DNA of 64,000 bases from Leptothermofonsia sp049200465. Lineage in GTDB: Bacteria > Cyanobacteriota > Cyanobacteriia > Leptolyngbyales > Leptolyngbyaceae. The notes below the pieces were generated by a model. It worked only from the letters and a program-made list of their open reading frames with translations, was not told where the DNA came from and made no database searches. The stretch covers positions 4,154,001 to 4,218,000 of the forward strand of contig NZ_CP120836.1 in the NCBI RefSeq assembly GCF_049200465.1, read 5' to 3'. Below, one piece after another: positions 18,577 to 26,426 of this stretch. Each line of letters starts with the position of its first letter. Positions within the stretch are counted from its first letter, which is position 1. The position numbers and the translations under genes were made by a program.

Positions 18577-18608
18577 GAAATCTGCTAAATTCGAAATCTG
18601 CTAAATTC
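18577..18608. repeat. Tandem duplication of a 16-mer
   Basis: GAAATCTGCTAAATTC twice with no spacer, four bases after the GT9 stop. Confidence 0.9.
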
Positions 18609-18617
18609 ATTAATTTG

Positions 18618-18794
18618 CTATTCTGGCAGCAGTGCCCGGAACACTGCTTTGCTAAAGGGAGCGTTGGCGCTAACCCCATCGATCGCTGATTCTGGTTGAG
18701 AAACTGGAACCACTGCGGCAACCATACCCACGCTTGCAAAGATTGCAATAAGGTTGAGGATCACCCTTCGGGTGAGAATGGGAGAATTCATCAT
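18618..18794 (-). CDS. Possible small membrane/exported protein
   Basis: 58 residues from ATG-ATG at 18794; residues ~8-30 are hydrophobic after RR (LTRRVILNLIAIFASVGMVAAVVPVS is split here only as a description of a signal-like segment). AGG lies a few bases upstream of the start. No family recognised; it could be chance coding. Confidence 0.35.
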   Translation of the reverse strand: MMNSPILTRRVILNLIAIFASVGMVAAVVPVSQPESAIDGVSANAPFSKAVFRALLPE

Positions 18795-18968
18795 TTCTAC
18801 CTGCGAAGATGGACATTCATCTGCTAAGTCGTTGCAACGAAGCCGTTTCTGCAAGGGCTGAATGGTGTCGCCCCTAATCATTAGACTGTGCACCCGATGA
18901 AATCGTTCACCATCACTCACTCACACTCACTTGCAATAGCAGCTTTCACAAAAATTTAGTGATATGGC

Positions 18969-19069
18969 TTAGCCATTAGGCTCAGGACGGAGCAGGGGTA
19001 AATTCCTAGTCAGACTTCGCCCCTATCCCCCCTTAAAACCAATGTTTTGAACAACCTGACGACCGCTAG
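18969..19069 (-). repeat. Family C repeat, copy 7 (diverged)
   Basis: On the minus strand it carries TTAAAACCAATGT-related and CTTAGGAC-related ends around a weakened GC core; the left end reads TAGCGGTCGTCAGGTTG. The gap 18795-19349 contains this copy and family E copy 1, no gene. Confidence 0.5.
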
Positions 19070-19126
19070 AATGCGTTGATCGCCAACAGCAGGATCTGCC
19101 AGGGCGATACATACATAAGGGTTATC

Positions 19127-19252
19127 CATATTGGTCTGGCAAGACTGTTTTAAGGGATTGAAAATCCTCAAAACACCTTGGAAATAGACTGTATAGGAAA
19201 TAGACTGTATAGATTTGAGCTTACCCTTCAAATCTATCCTGACGGACTAATA
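19127..19252 (-). repeat. Family E repeat, copy 1
   Basis: On the minus strand it begins TATTAGTCCGTCAGGATAGA, like the copy at 36265-36373, and contains the TTTGAGGATTTTC block. It carries a 16-bp tandem duplication (GGAAATAGACTGTATA twice, 19180-19211) absent from the other copy. Confidence 0.65.
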
Positions 19253-19349
19253 GTAATGAAAGGGTACCTAACGCTACTCTTTCACCAGCAAGCCGCAAGA
19301 GCTATACGGACTGTGACGTAGCCGTTTGAAATAAGTTCCTTTGGATGCG

Positions 19350-19562
19350 TTAAAGAGATTGCTCTGATAAAACAATCGCTAAAACCAGAACGAGCAAAAG
19401 GATTGGTGCCACTGCCAGAGTGAGCAAAATTGCAGGCGTTAATTTGGGATTCTCCATAATGAAGCCAATGGGTGAAGCCGCAAATTTTTTCAGTGCACTG
19501 GAATGACCGGCATGGTGGGATTCTGGCTCTTTGGGAGGTGGTTGAGATTCTGGTTGATTCAT
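19350..19562 (-). CDS. Small membrane protein of unknown function
   Basis: 70 residues from ATG at 19562, with AAAGGA seven bases upstream; an in-frame extension to 19682 exists but has no better start signal. The N-terminal half is hydrophilic and Pro/His-rich (QPPPKEPESHHAGHS); the C-terminal ~30 residues are one strongly hydrophobic segment (ILLTLAVAPILLLVLVLAIVL). Family not recognised. Divergent from the broken acetyltransferase. Confidence 0.5.
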   Translation of the reverse strand: MNQPESQPPPKEPESHHAGHSSALKKFAASPIGFIMENPKLTPAILLTLAVAPILLLVLVLAIVLSEQSL

Positions 19563-19699
19563 TGTTTTTTCCTTTAAAGGCTTTAATGGGTGTTCAATAA
19601 CCCCGGTTGAATGGTGAGGTGTTTTTTCTGGGAAAAGAGATTTTATATCCCAGATGAAGCAGCCTATTGCCCATACTATCAATGTTCAGAAGGTGACTG

Positions 19700-20208
19700 A
19701 TGACCACGCAAAATGGACCAGATCCCAACCGTCCCTATCCTATGGCGGATCATCGCCGGGTTTGTTTCATTAAAAATTTCATCAAATCCCCCAACATCAT
19801 TGTCGGTGACTATTCCTACTACGACGATCCCGTTGATCCAGAAGGATTTGAGCGAAACGTGCTCTACAACTACGACAGCTATCGCCTGATTATAGCTCTA
19901 CGCGGGTGCATTAGGACATTGGAATTAGAGAGGGAGTTGGGGCTTCGCCCCCAGCCAGGGGTTCCACCCCTGCACCCCGTCCTAACCATAATGACTACTG
20001 AATGACTACTGCTATATAACCATAATGACTACCGCTATATTGGTAAATGTTGTGCGATCGCCACCCATATCAAATTCATCATGAATGGTGCCAATCATAA
20101 GCTGGATGGCATTTCCACCTATCCCTTTCCAATTTTTGGTCACGGTTGGGAAATTGCGATGGAGCAATTGATGGAACTACCTGGCCGAGGCGACATCATC
20201 AATGGCTA
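19700..20208 (+). pseudogene. Vat-type (xenobiotic) acetyltransferase, split by a repeat and truncated
   Basis: Residues 1-~66 match the streptogramin/chloramphenicol (Vat) acyltransferases: 'VCFIKNFIKSPNIIVGDYSYYDDP' and 'NVLYNYDSYRLII'. At 19893 a 145-bp family C repeat enters; after it the same protein resumes with GKCCAIATHIKFIMNG, ANHKLDGISTYPFPIFG and ends DIING before a stop at 20206. Removing the repeat and one TA restores the frame LIIGKC exactly. The normal C-terminal half of the hexapeptide-repeat domain (after the 'GDI' point) is missing, so the gene was already, or later became, truncated. AAGG precedes the ATG. Confidence 0.85.
19893..20037 (+). mobile_element. Family C repeat, copy 3, inserted in a gene with TA duplication
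   Basis: The host codons CTG ATT ATT GGT are recovered if 19893-20037 and one TA are removed. The insertion is flanked by TA at 19891-19892 and 20038-20039. The element begins TAGCTCTACG and ends GACTACCGCTA, with the core GGGGCTTCGCCCCC, CAGGGGTTCCACCCCTG and CACCCCGTCCTAA inside. The right end is partly duplicated (AATGACTACTG twice at ~19990-20011). Confidence 0.85.
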
Positions 20209-20290
20209 AGTCCCTTATCTAAACCCAGAAAAACTAATTTACGGGGTTTTGAAGGGTTGCCACCTCTTCAAAGTCTGCAACAGTGGATCA

Positions 20291-21439
20291 CTACTTTGAT
20301 TGGCTATCCTTGGAATCGGTTTCAGAAGAGCCCATTCCATTGGTATACCGTTTAAGCAGAGTATTAAACACGCTGTCCACAAAGCGATCGCTAAAGCCAA
20401 TCAGGAAAGAGAGAATCAAAATAACTTCATTCTTGATTCTTGATGGATCACCATCCGAGCCACCAGAAATTAAGAACAATCCCGAAATGAGTACCAGGTA
20501 AAAAGCTGAACTCAAAATGATTCCCTGAGCATGACGAGTAATCATCCATTTCCAGACATCACTAAACTTATAAATTTTTCTACGGTTAAATCGATGAATG
20601 GTCGCTGCAAAACTACCTATAAAGCTCCAGATCATGACTGAGAGGGGGATGATGCCTAAAAATTTGATTGACTGGAAATTAGTTCCCTGAAAAAACATAA
20701 TTGGCGTACAAATAATCGCAAGTGTTACCAGAATAATGTAAGCCGTTACCATTCTGGTGGTCCGATTGCGACGCTTCCGGTCTTTGTCCGCCAGTTCTTC
20801 AAGCTGTAATCGACGGAACTCAATCATTCTCATTGCACCGATAATTGATTTGATTCTGCTGTCTAGAATATCTAGCTTGAGCAGTTCAAAATCTAACTTA
20901 TCGGCAGTATCTCCGGTATTAGAATTTTCGATACCTGCTATCCGATTAATCGAACGAAATATCTCTTCAATCACTTCACAATTAACATTTGCCTCATTAA
21001 CATATTCAGAATACTTAATTTTAGATACTAAAATACTAACAAGCTTCTCACGAGCCAGGATAGGAATGATTGAGTCACCAAATAAACCATTCATCTTTTC
21101 CTGCATCAAGTTCAGGTCACTATCGATTACTCTCAATCTTCCTATGACTTCTTTATTCCCTTGCTCTAACTGAATGCCAAATAGTTCGTTTAATTCCTCT
21201 TTAATTTCCTCTAACAAATGAGGATCAACGGATGCCAGTAGTTCTGTCATCACTGAATCTACTGGCCCTTTCTGCTTTTGTTTTAAGTTCGTACAGTAGT
21301 TTGACTGGGCCCGAAGTTCGAGCAGTGATTTGAGAACACTAAATACGGAAATTAACTTATCTGTTCGCTGATTCAGATGCTTAAGCGATAGCGATTCACC
21401 CCTTGAAGATTCGGAAGAGATAGGAACAACCGTATTCAT
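20291..21439 (-). CDS. Coiled-coil membrane protein of unknown function
   Basis: 382 residues. Residues ~1-230 are hydrophilic, Leu/Glu/Lys-rich and probably helical ('HLLEEIKEELNELFG', 'FELLKLDILDSRIKSIIGAMRMIEFRRLQLEELADKDRKRR'). Then come about three to four membrane segments: ~232-252, ~262-284, ~310-335 and possibly ~345-360. The last residues are polar. I do not recognise the family. The gene is more AT-rich than its neighbours and lies between two broken acetyltransferase genes, so recent acquisition is likely (inference). Confidence 0.7.
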   Translation of the reverse strand: MNTVVPISSESSRGESLSLKHLNQRTDKLISVFSVLKSLLELRAQSNYCTNLKQKQKGPVDSVMTELLASVDPHLLEEIKEELNELFGIQLEQGNKEVIGRLRVIDSDLNLMQEKMNGLFGDSIIPILAREKLVSILVSKIKYSEYVNEANVNCEVIEEIFRSINRIAGIENSNTGDTADKLDFELLKLDILDSRIKSIIGAMRMIEFRRLQLEELADKDRKRRNRTTRMVTAYIILVTLAIICTPIMFFQGTNFQSIKFLGIIPLSVMIWSFIGSFAATIHRFNRRKIYKFSDVWKWMITRHAQGIILSSAFYLVLISGLFLISGGSDGDPSRIKNEVILILSFLIGFSDRFVDSVFNTLLKRYTNGMGSSETDSKDSQSK

Positions 21440-21616
21440 GCTTACTACAGGTGAAAATAGATTTTCATATTAATCGTGCCAAATCTAGAGATACTTATGC
21501 AGTACCCCTTTGGGTAGTTCTGTTCAGCGTAATGTTGAGTTTCAGCGCGCATTCTTCTGCGTAGAATACGTTATTGTCAACGCAGTGCATCAATTTATCA
21601 ACATGGAGATCTGGAA

Positions 21617-22206
21617 ATGAACATAGATCAAAAAACTGAGAAACAAAAAATGCTGGCGGGGGAACTTTATCTTGCCAATGACTCAGAACTTGCAGGTGAA
21701 AATAAACGAGCGGTACGCCTTCTCTATTCCTACAGCCAAACAACTGTGGATGAGTCCGAACGACGGTTGCAAATCATTCAAAAACTCTTTGGCAGTGTGG
21801 GAGTGAATCCAACTATTGTGCCACCGTTTCACTGTGACTATGGCAGCAACATTTATATTGGCGATCGCTTTTATATGAATTATGGTGGTGTCATTTTAGA
21901 CTGCAACACCGTTCATATTGGCAATGATGTTCTCTGTGCTCCCTACGTGCAAATTTATAATGCCTACCATCCCGTCGATCCAGCAGTGCGACTAACCGGA
22001 CGGGAATTGGCAGCCCCAATCCGCATTGGCAATAACGTCTGGATTGGGGGGGCGCTATCATCTGTCCGGGTGTGACGATTGGGGACAATACCACCATTGG
22101 TGCAGGCAGTGTGGTGGTTAAAGATATTCCTGCAAATGTGGTGGCAGTGGGTAATCCCTGCGGTGTCATTCAGGACTGTAGCAGTCTAGACGGGATTGCT
22201 CTATGA
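21617..22206 (+). pseudogene. Sugar O-acetyltransferase (Maa/NodL family), frameshifted as given
   Basis: Left-handed beta-helix acetyltransferase that would acetylate a sugar hydroxyl from acetyl-CoA. 'MLAGELYLANDSELAGENKRAVRLLYSYSQT', 'PPFHCDYGSNIYIGDRFYMNYGGVILDC' and 'APYVQIYNAYHPVDPAVRL' are typical. At the G run 22046-22052 (7 Gs; 8 expected) the frame breaks: the ORF ends at 22075, but the next frame continues GAIICPGVTIGDNTTIGAGS, VVVKDIPANVVAVGNP up to TGA at 22206. GGAG lies 8 bases before ATG. Total reconstructed length ~196 residues matches the family. Error or real lesion in a homopolymer. Confidence 0.85.
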
Positions 22207-22221
22207 GCAGGTGATTAGGTT

Positions 22222-23958
22222 TCAGGTGTCAGGGATAATTTCCCTCTGTTTCCATATAAATCCTCCTTGAATACCCTGCCTGGGATCGCGCAACCCGACA
22301 TTTTGATTGATCTCAAAGGCGCAGGGTATCCTGGTTCCCCAGCATAATTCATCCTCTCCGGCGGGAGACAAAAAATCAATACCATTCACCTGTTTTTTAA
22401 TCACTACAACCTCCCGTAGGGAAGGCGGTAACAGCAATCTTGAATAATCATATCTAAGATTGCTGGCTGTAACCAGGGTGGCTAGAAACAGGAGAAAAAC
22501 CGGAAAGAGCCTGGCAATTTTCCTGGTATGGTCGTAGGTAAAGCCCTGAATTCGCTGGAAAACTGATTGGTGACCTGTGCTGTAAATCACTCCTGTCAAT
22601 GCAGGCAGTAACGTCAGGTAGGGAAATACAAACCGGATAAAAGGAGCTGTTAATAGAAAGAAAATAATGCCTGAAATAGCGATCGCCATTACCCAGATAA
22701 TCCCACCGCTCTGTTTATGGTGGACAATTGCTCCCAGGTAAATACTCAGTAATGCCGAAAGAGCGGTGAGAAAGGCAATTGCTTTATTGGGTGCGTCAGT
22801 TTCAAACCACTTCCAGAACAACCATAGCCAGCGATTACCGCCATCGGGAGGGGTACCGTACCAGGTTGTCCAGTTATGAGTCTTTTCGGCCACACTTCTA
22901 ATGTGCTCAAGCGGTCGTGACCAGGGGAGATCAAAACACACAATGGTTGATGGATACAATGGGCATCCTGATGTCAGCGTGCCCGATAGAAGTAGTGGAA
23001 GCAGTAGCCCTACAACCACGCCCAACCCCAGAGCGATACCAGGCATGGTTAAGCGGCGGTCTGTAATGAAAAAGAAACCAGAAACAAGCAGCAGGGGCAT
23101 GGCCGTTAGCTTGATTGAAACTGCACCCACCGCCAGTATGAGGGGAACGATGCGATCGCTCACAAGTGCAGATCTAGATGCTTTCGATGATGGGCTTTTA
23201 CAGGCAATTACCAGCATTGCCCAACTCACAACCCCAACCAGAAGAAAATTTGGTAAATCAGGCGAAGGAGAGATCAAAATTTCTGCCATCAGCCTGTAAC
23301 CTAGGCAAACGGGCAAAACCATTAACCAGAAAAAAGTTATGAACCACTCACTCAATTGCCCCTTGCCTCGGAGGATCGTTATTGCGCTTGTAACAAAATG
23401 CAGGGTAGCCACCCAGTAAATAAACCCGTTCGTCACCGCGATCGCCCGGCTGCCCAGCAGTTCAGGGTTCAAAGGGGCCGCCAGGGCAAACCAGGATGAG
23501 GTAAAGCCCAGGTTGCTAAGCACAAGGGAGAGTCCCGGAACAGTGCCAAACTTAGCCAACCATTGAATCAAATTGTAGTGATACAACCCCGTATCAATCC
23601 AGGTGACGGGTTGAGAGGTGATGGCCGCGATCGCGATCGCAAACCCTAACCCTCCCAGTAATCGCTTCAAGGTCAAGTGCTGCCAGAAAACGGCCAGTTC
23701 TATTTGCGTTTGTGGAGAGCAGAGGGACAGCAGACAAAGACTGGCAGCGATGAGTAAGCCTATCAACGGTGACAGTGGAACAACAATTGCAGTTGCTAGC
23801 AAAGCAATTGCCAGAACAACTATCCCTAACCACTCTGCAACGATCCAGCGATCGCCCGGTCGTTCAAAACAGGTAATCTGGAACCCATTCAAAATACCTG
23901 TTCCAATGACACCGCAGATAATTAGTAGCAGTACCCAAACGGCAATGAAATAAAGCAT
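22222..23958 (-). CDS. Polytopic membrane protein (LIC_10190-like; candidate glycan polymerase)
   Basis: 578 residues with about 12-13 membrane segments and a C-terminal soluble tail containing a 'CWGTRIPCAFEIN' cysteine pair. The loop 'TWIDTGLYHYNLIQWLAKFGTVPGLSL' is characteristic of large membrane proteins in leptospiral and cyanobacterial polysaccharide loci (LIC_10190 family, recalled). It closes the exopolysaccharide gene group. Position and topology suggest a polymerase/ligase or lipid-linked glycosyltransferase; no Wzy signature can be asserted. Confidence 0.65.
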   Translation of the reverse strand: MLYFIAVWVLLLIICGVIGTGILNGFQITCFERPGDRWIVAEWLGIVVLAIALLATAIVVPLSPLIGLLIAASLCLLSLCSPQTQIELAVFWQHLTLKRLLGGLGFAIAIAAITSQPVTWIDTGLYHYNLIQWLAKFGTVPGLSLVLSNLGFTSSWFALAAPLNPELLGSRAIAVTNGFIYWVATLHFVTSAITILRGKGQLSEWFITFFWLMVLPVCLGYRLMAEILISPSPDLPNFLLVGVVSWAMLVIACKSPSSKASRSALVSDRIVPLILAVGAVSIKLTAMPLLLVSGFFFITDRRLTMPGIALGLGVVVGLLLPLLLSGTLTSGCPLYPSTIVCFDLPWSRPLEHIRSVAEKTHNWTTWYGTPPDGGNRWLWLFWKWFETDAPNKAIAFLTALSALLSIYLGAIVHHKQSGGIIWVMAIAISGIIFFLLTAPFIRFVFPYLTLLPALTGVIYSTGHQSVFQRIQGFTYDHTRKIARLFPVFLLFLATLVTASNLRYDYSRLLLPPSLREVVVIKKQVNGIDFLSPAGEDELCWGTRIPCAFEINQNVGLRDPRQGIQGGFIWKQREIIPDT

Positions 23959-23995
23959 GTAGCTGCCCCCTGACCGGATCCATCACGTCATGTGC

Positions 23996-24961
23996 TCACG
24001 CCCAACTGAACTGTTTTGACGACTGATTTGCTCGCTCCCAGAAGAATCCAGATGCATTCGCCACCTGAGAAATGAAAAGCAATACAGCCAGAAACATGGC
24101 AGATTGAAGGTTGCATTGCCCAAATGGATAGGTGATGAGATGGAAATAGAAGGAGATGGGTTCTACTTTGAAACTTTCCTGGCTGCGCTGCGATCGCACC
24201 TGATGAAAACAGGATGCTCCCCGGCCATAGTTAAAGTGCTGTCTCCAAAAGGTTTTTAGCGTCAAATGATGGGAGTGGTAGATCTGAACCTTGGGCGCAT
24301 AAATCATGGGATAGCCGTGGTGCAGCCAGCGATCGCAAAATTCCCGGTCTTCCCCAGCCGCCAAGGGGAAGCGGGTATCAAATCCACCCAGGGTACGAAA
24401 TCGCTCAGCAGGCATGGCAAAATTGTTGGAGGCGAAGAAACCAGACTGGTGTGACTTTGTATTGTAATAGCTGTAGATGTAATCAATCAAAATTTGACTG
24501 GCCGTTGAATAAAGATTGTTGGATAAAGCATTGATTGTGTAGCCTCCAATCAGCGCTTCTGGAGCCCTGGCAAAGCAAGCAGCCATGTTTGTGAGCCAGT
24601 CGGGTGCGGGGGCACAGTCATCATCGGTAAAGGCAAGATACTGCCCTTTTGCATAATTGGCCCCGGTATTACGGGCATTGGCAGGACCGGCGTTGGTCTG
24701 GCGAATCAGAGTGATGTTGAGGGATGCCTGGTAGGGAGCTATCACCCGATCCAAAGGTGTTTTGCTACCATCGTCAACAATCACCACTTCAAAGCGATCG
24801 CGGGGATAATCCAGACGGGTTAATGCCTGCAAACAACTCTTCAGTCGATCAGGACGGTTATAGGTGGGGATGATGATTGAAAAAAAGGGTTGCTGTGTCA
24901 TAGATGGAATGCTGTGAGGAATTGGTGAAAGATTGTTATTCGTGTCGATGCACTCAAGCAT
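23996..24961 (-). CDS. Glycosyltransferase family 2 protein
   Basis: GT-A fold inverting transferase: 'SIIIPTYNRPDRLKSCLQALTRLDYPRDRFEVVIVDDGSKTPLD' at the N-terminus, 'LIRQTNAGPANARNTGANYAKGQYLAFTDDDCAPAPDWL' (metal-binding DxD as TDDD) and 'AAGEDREFCDRWLHHGYPMIYAP' (ED acceptor motif). A C-terminal hydrophobic segment (~280-300) suggests membrane attachment. ATG at 24961 overlaps the end of the flippase gene by 8 bp (coupled translation); ATG at 24901 (MTQQPFFSIII) is an alternative start. Confidence 0.9.
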   Translation of the reverse strand: MLECIDTNNNLSPIPHSIPSMTQQPFFSIIIPTYNRPDRLKSCLQALTRLDYPRDRFEVVIVDDGSKTPLDRVIAPYQASLNITLIRQTNAGPANARNTGANYAKGQYLAFTDDDCAPAPDWLTNMAACFARAPEALIGGYTINALSNNLYSTASQILIDYIYSYYNTKSHQSGFFASNNFAMPAERFRTLGGFDTRFPLAAGEDREFCDRWLHHGYPMIYAPKVQIYHSHHLTLKTFWRQHFNYGRGASCFHQVRSQRSQESFKVEPISFYFHLITYPFGQCNLQSAMFLAVLLFISQVANASGFFWERANQSSKQFSWA

Positions 24962-26423
24962 TTTGGTTGTTTGTTCGGGAAACCGCTAAACGGGCCAGAT
25001 CCAGCACTTGCTGAAACAATTGGGGGGCTAGCAGACGAATTGTGAGTCCATGAATCATTGCTCCTAAGAATGTGCAAGTCGCCAGCAAACCAAATGGGTT
25101 GAGCCATACAGTCAACAGCTGTTTTGCACCTAAAATTGCCGTTGCCATAACCAATGCGCTCACCAGCGGAGTGATAAACTGGCGCAAGTAAAGTAAAAGC
25201 GGATCTTGAATTAATCGGCTTACGGCCCACTGTCCCACAGGGAAGGCGAGGTAACCCCGCAGCACATAGGCAAAGGCAACAGCCTGAATTCCAAATGGAA
25301 TGGCGATCGCAAATCCAATTAAATTGAGAACAACATTGAGAACACTTAACCAGAACCACCAGGCAGGCTTTCCCATGGCAATAAAAACCGAACCTTTAAA
25401 GAAAGTAACCGCCCGCAACATTCCCATCAGTGCCAGGATTTGCATCAGAGGGATAGAAGGTTGCCACTGTTTGCCAAACAGGAGTAGAACCAGTTCTGGA
25501 GCAAGGGTAGCCATTCCTAAAAAGGTAGGAAATGCCACGGTACTGGTTAGCTGAGTTGCGGTGTAAAATGCCCGACGAAATCGCTCTGGTTCCGTTTGCA
25601 ATCGGGAGAAGGTTGGTAGGGCAACATCCCGGCTGGTACGAACTAACAACTGAGTCATTACTGTCAACACCCGGTAAGCAACGCTGTAATAACCCAACGC
25701 GATCAGGCCAAGAAAATAGCCAATTAGAAAATCATTAATGCGAGTGTTGAAAAAGTTGAGGACATTGAAGCCCATGATGTTGATGCCAAATCCAAACAGT
25801 TGACGGAAGTGGGGCATTGAAACCTTGAATCCAGGTCGCCAATTGCTGGCACTCCACAACATCAGAGTTCCGATCGCTTCATGCACTAATCGTTGAATAA
25901 CTAAACTCCAGACTCCAAACCCCAAAAATGCCAGGGTAATCCCAACGGCACCGCCAGCGATTGTTCCTACTAACCAGCGCAGCGCGATCGCCTTAAATGC
26001 AAATTGACGTTCAAGGATTGCTTGCTGAACCCGGCTGAACGCAGAGATGACAAATACAGGGGAAAGGCATTGCAAAATGGGTGCCAACAACGGTTGTTTG
26101 AGAAATTCCGCTACCCATCCGGCGGAAGCAAAACCAATCAGGGTGAGACTCATTCCAATCGCTAAACTAATCCAGAAAGCCGTATCTAAATGCTCCGGTT
26201 CCAGTTCTTGCCGTTGAATAATCGCCTGGGCAAATCCCTGTTCCAGTAAGAGTTGCATGAATACCAGAAACACATCTGCCAGTGCCACCAGGCCAAAATC
26301 TTGAGGTTGTAGCAGGCGAGCCAGGATAAAGAAAACAATCAGAGAACCCGCCTGACTGCCCCAATTCTGAATGGTGGTCCAAACGACACCTTTAACTGCC
26401 TTTTGCTTAATGCTCATCCCCAT
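24954..26423 (-). CDS. Wzx/WzxC-type polysaccharide flippase (MOP superfamily)
   Basis: 489 residues, ~12-14 membrane segments. 'KQKAVKGVVWTTIQNWGSQAGSLIVFFILARLLQPQDFGLVALADVFLVF' at the N-terminus is typical of the WzxC-like branch that moves undecaprenyl-linked oligosaccharide units across the inner membrane. 'VLNFFNTRINDFLIGYFLGLIALGYYSVAYRVL' also fits. Starts 3 bp after the stop of the asparagine-synthase-like gene and overlaps the GT2 gene, so it is in an operon. Confidence 0.9.
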   Translation of the reverse strand: MGMSIKQKAVKGVVWTTIQNWGSQAGSLIVFFILARLLQPQDFGLVALADVFLVFMQLLLEQGFAQAIIQRQELEPEHLDTAFWISLAIGMSLTLIGFASAGWVAEFLKQPLLAPILQCLSPVFVISAFSRVQQAILERQFAFKAIALRWLVGTIAGGAVGITLAFLGFGVWSLVIQRLVHEAIGTLMLWSASNWRPGFKVSMPHFRQLFGFGINIMGFNVLNFFNTRINDFLIGYFLGLIALGYYSVAYRVLTVMTQLLVRTSRDVALPTFSRLQTEPERFRRAFYTATQLTSTVAFPTFLGMATLAPELVLLLFGKQWQPSIPLMQILALMGMLRAVTFFKGSVFIAMGKPAWWFWLSVLNVVLNLIGFAIAIPFGIQAVAFAYVLRGYLAFPVGQWAVSRLIQDPLLLYLRQFITPLVSALVMATAILGAKQLLTVWLNPFGLLATCTFLGAMIHGLTIRLLAPQLFQQVLDLARLAVSRTNNQNA

Positions 26424-26426
26424 ACC

